Assembly (NCBI RefSeq): GCF_015840915.1
Contig: NZ_CP060398.1
Location: forward strand, 992,001 to 1,056,000
Source of the DNA: Synechococcus sp. CBW1002
Lineage (GTDB): Bacteria > Cyanobacteriota > Cyanobacteriia > PCC-6307 > Cyanobiaceae
DNA: 64,000 nucleotides
Reading direction: 5' to 3'
In this document: in pieces, positions 63,322 through 64,000 of the stretch
Position numbering within the stretch: position 1 is the first letter of the stretch
Layout: each line of letters begins with the position of its first letter
Position numbers and translations under genes: made by a program
The notes under the pieces: model-generated
The model's database searches: none
Seen by the model: only the letters and a program-made list of their open reading frames with translations
Told to the model about the DNA's origin: nothing

Positions 63322-64000
63322 ATGGCCCAGCCGACTGGATCCGCTCCGATCACTGACGCTCCCCTCACTGACCGATTGCTGCGGGGCTGGCTGCGCTGCC
63401 GGCGGCGGGCCTGGCTCGATCGCCATGGCCCGCCGCAAGAGCGCCTCTGGAGCGCCCATCGGGCCCTGGCCCTGCAGGACCAGCTGCGCAGTTTCCAGAG
63501 CCTGCTGCCCAGCCGGCCCGGCCACGGTGAGGCGGCCTGTGCCCGAGGGGAGGCCGGCGTTGTGGGCGTGCGCCTGCGGGGACGGACCCGCGGCGGCCAG
63601 GCCGTTGAAGCCCACCCCAGCCTGCTGCAGCGGCTGGAGGGCGACAGCCGCTGGGGCGCCTTCCGCTACCGGCCGGTGCTGGCCCGACAGGGGCGCCGGG
63701 TGACGCGTGAGCACCGGCTGCTGCTCGCCCTCTGGGGCCGGCTGCTGGCCGAGCACCAGCAGGCTCCGGTGCCCGAGGGGCTGGTGGTGGCGGGCGAGGG
63801 GCGGCGTCTGGAGAGGGAGCGGCTGGCCCTCAGCAGTGGTTTGATGCGCCAACTGGACGACAGCCTCGAGCGCCTCGGCCAGGAGCTGAACCACGACCAG
63901 CCGCCGCCGCTGGTGAACGACCGCAAGAAATGCACCCTCTGCTGCTGGCGGGGGCACTGCGACCGGGAAGCTGCCCGGGAGGGCCATCTCAGTGAGGTGA
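63322..64000 (+). CDS. RecB-like nuclease (TM0106 family), 3' end outside the window
   Basis: The frame is open from the ATG at 63322 to the end of the window (226 residues so far). The start TDRLLRGWLRCRRRAWLDRHG matches the N-terminal Cys-containing helix of TM0106-family RecB-like nucleases. The Cys cluster CTLCCWRGHC near residue 211 may be the iron-sulfur or zinc region of the family. The nuclease and possible helicase parts lie beyond the window. The gene diverges from the phosphohexomutase with 109 bases between them. The full length is unknown. Confidence 0.8.
   Translation, partial: MAQPTGSAPITDAPLTDRLLRGWLRCRRRAWLDRHGPPQERLWSAHRALALQDQLRSFQSLLPSRPGHGEAACARGEAGVVGVRLRGRTRGGQAVEAHPSLLQRLEGDSRWGAFRYRPVLARQGRRVTREHRLLLALWGRLLAEHQQAPVPEGLVVAGEGRRLERERLALSSGLMRQLDDSLERLGQELNHDQPPPLVNDRKKCTLCCWRGHCDREAAREGHLSEV

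Noticed and set aside
1-64000. CRISPR array, rRNA or tRNA genes
   Set aside because: I saw no regularly spaced direct repeats, no rRNA core sequences and no tRNA T-loop with matching arms. A tRNA scan would settle the last point.

Overview
The window is a piece of a GC-rich cyanobacterial chromosome. Photosystem II genes (psbE, psbF, psbL, psbJ, ycf48, rubredoxin), NDH-1 genes (ndhC, ndhK, ndhJ), the Mg-chelatase subunit chlD, an oxygenic-type carotenoid oxygenase and scattered HIP1 palindromes (GCGATCGC) make it an oxygenic phototroph. Gene content and order fit a Cyanobium/Synechococcus-type picocyanobacterium. This assignment is by inspection; no search was run.

Region 1 (1-24535) is a cell-envelope region. 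It starts with a partial unknown gene, a sulfotransferase and three GT4 glycosyltransferases that overlap or nearly touch, followed by a UvrD/PcrA helicase and a GT39 membrane glycosyltransferase. Next come all four genes for CMP-KDO (kdsA, kdsB, kdsC, kdsD) with a small GT8-like transferase translationally coupled to kdsB. Then follow a CCA-type tRNA nucleotidyltransferase, an O-antigen ligase-like protein, an oxidoreductase-SelD fusion, galE, hisS, and a UDP-sugar series (UDP-glucose dehydrogenase, UDP-xylose synthase, UDP-glucuronate 4-epimerase). Together these supply UDP-Gal, UDP-GlcA, UDP-Xyl, UDP-GalA and CMP-KDO for surface glycans.

Region 2 (24536-37110) is conserved core. rubredoxin-ycf48-psbEFLJ lies on the minus strand, ending in a clear intrinsic terminator, and diverges from ndhC-ndhK-ndhJ. 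After it come a YvcK/CofD-like protein, an MCE lipid-transport pair (ATPase and MlaD-like), chlD, a NUDIX hydrolase and a class I photolyase.

Region 3 (37111-53274) mixes core and accessory genes. A cyanophycin-synthetase-like ATP-grasp/Mur ligase sits between the photolyase and a DegT aminotransferase. Then come a redoxin, a lipoprotein, a photolyase-like protein with permuted domains, and fabI. From 45275 to about 53270 the sequence is visibly more AT-rich. It carries a putative glycosyltransferase, a membrane GT2 synthase, an AGE-family epimerase, a transposase remnant, and a translationally coupled methyltransferase and second CphA-like ATP-grasp protein whose Mur-ligase half looks degenerate. 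This island is the best candidate for something undescribed.

Region 4 (53275-64000) returns to core genes: beta-carbonic anhydrase, hisB, an unknown protein, a carotenoid oxygenase, a cluster of an unknown membrane protein plus pilin-like genes (one broken), an ECF sigma/anti-sigma pair diverging from a secreted DM13 protein, rdgB, a phosphohexomutase and the start of a RecB-like nuclease. I saw no rRNA, tRNA or CRISPR array.
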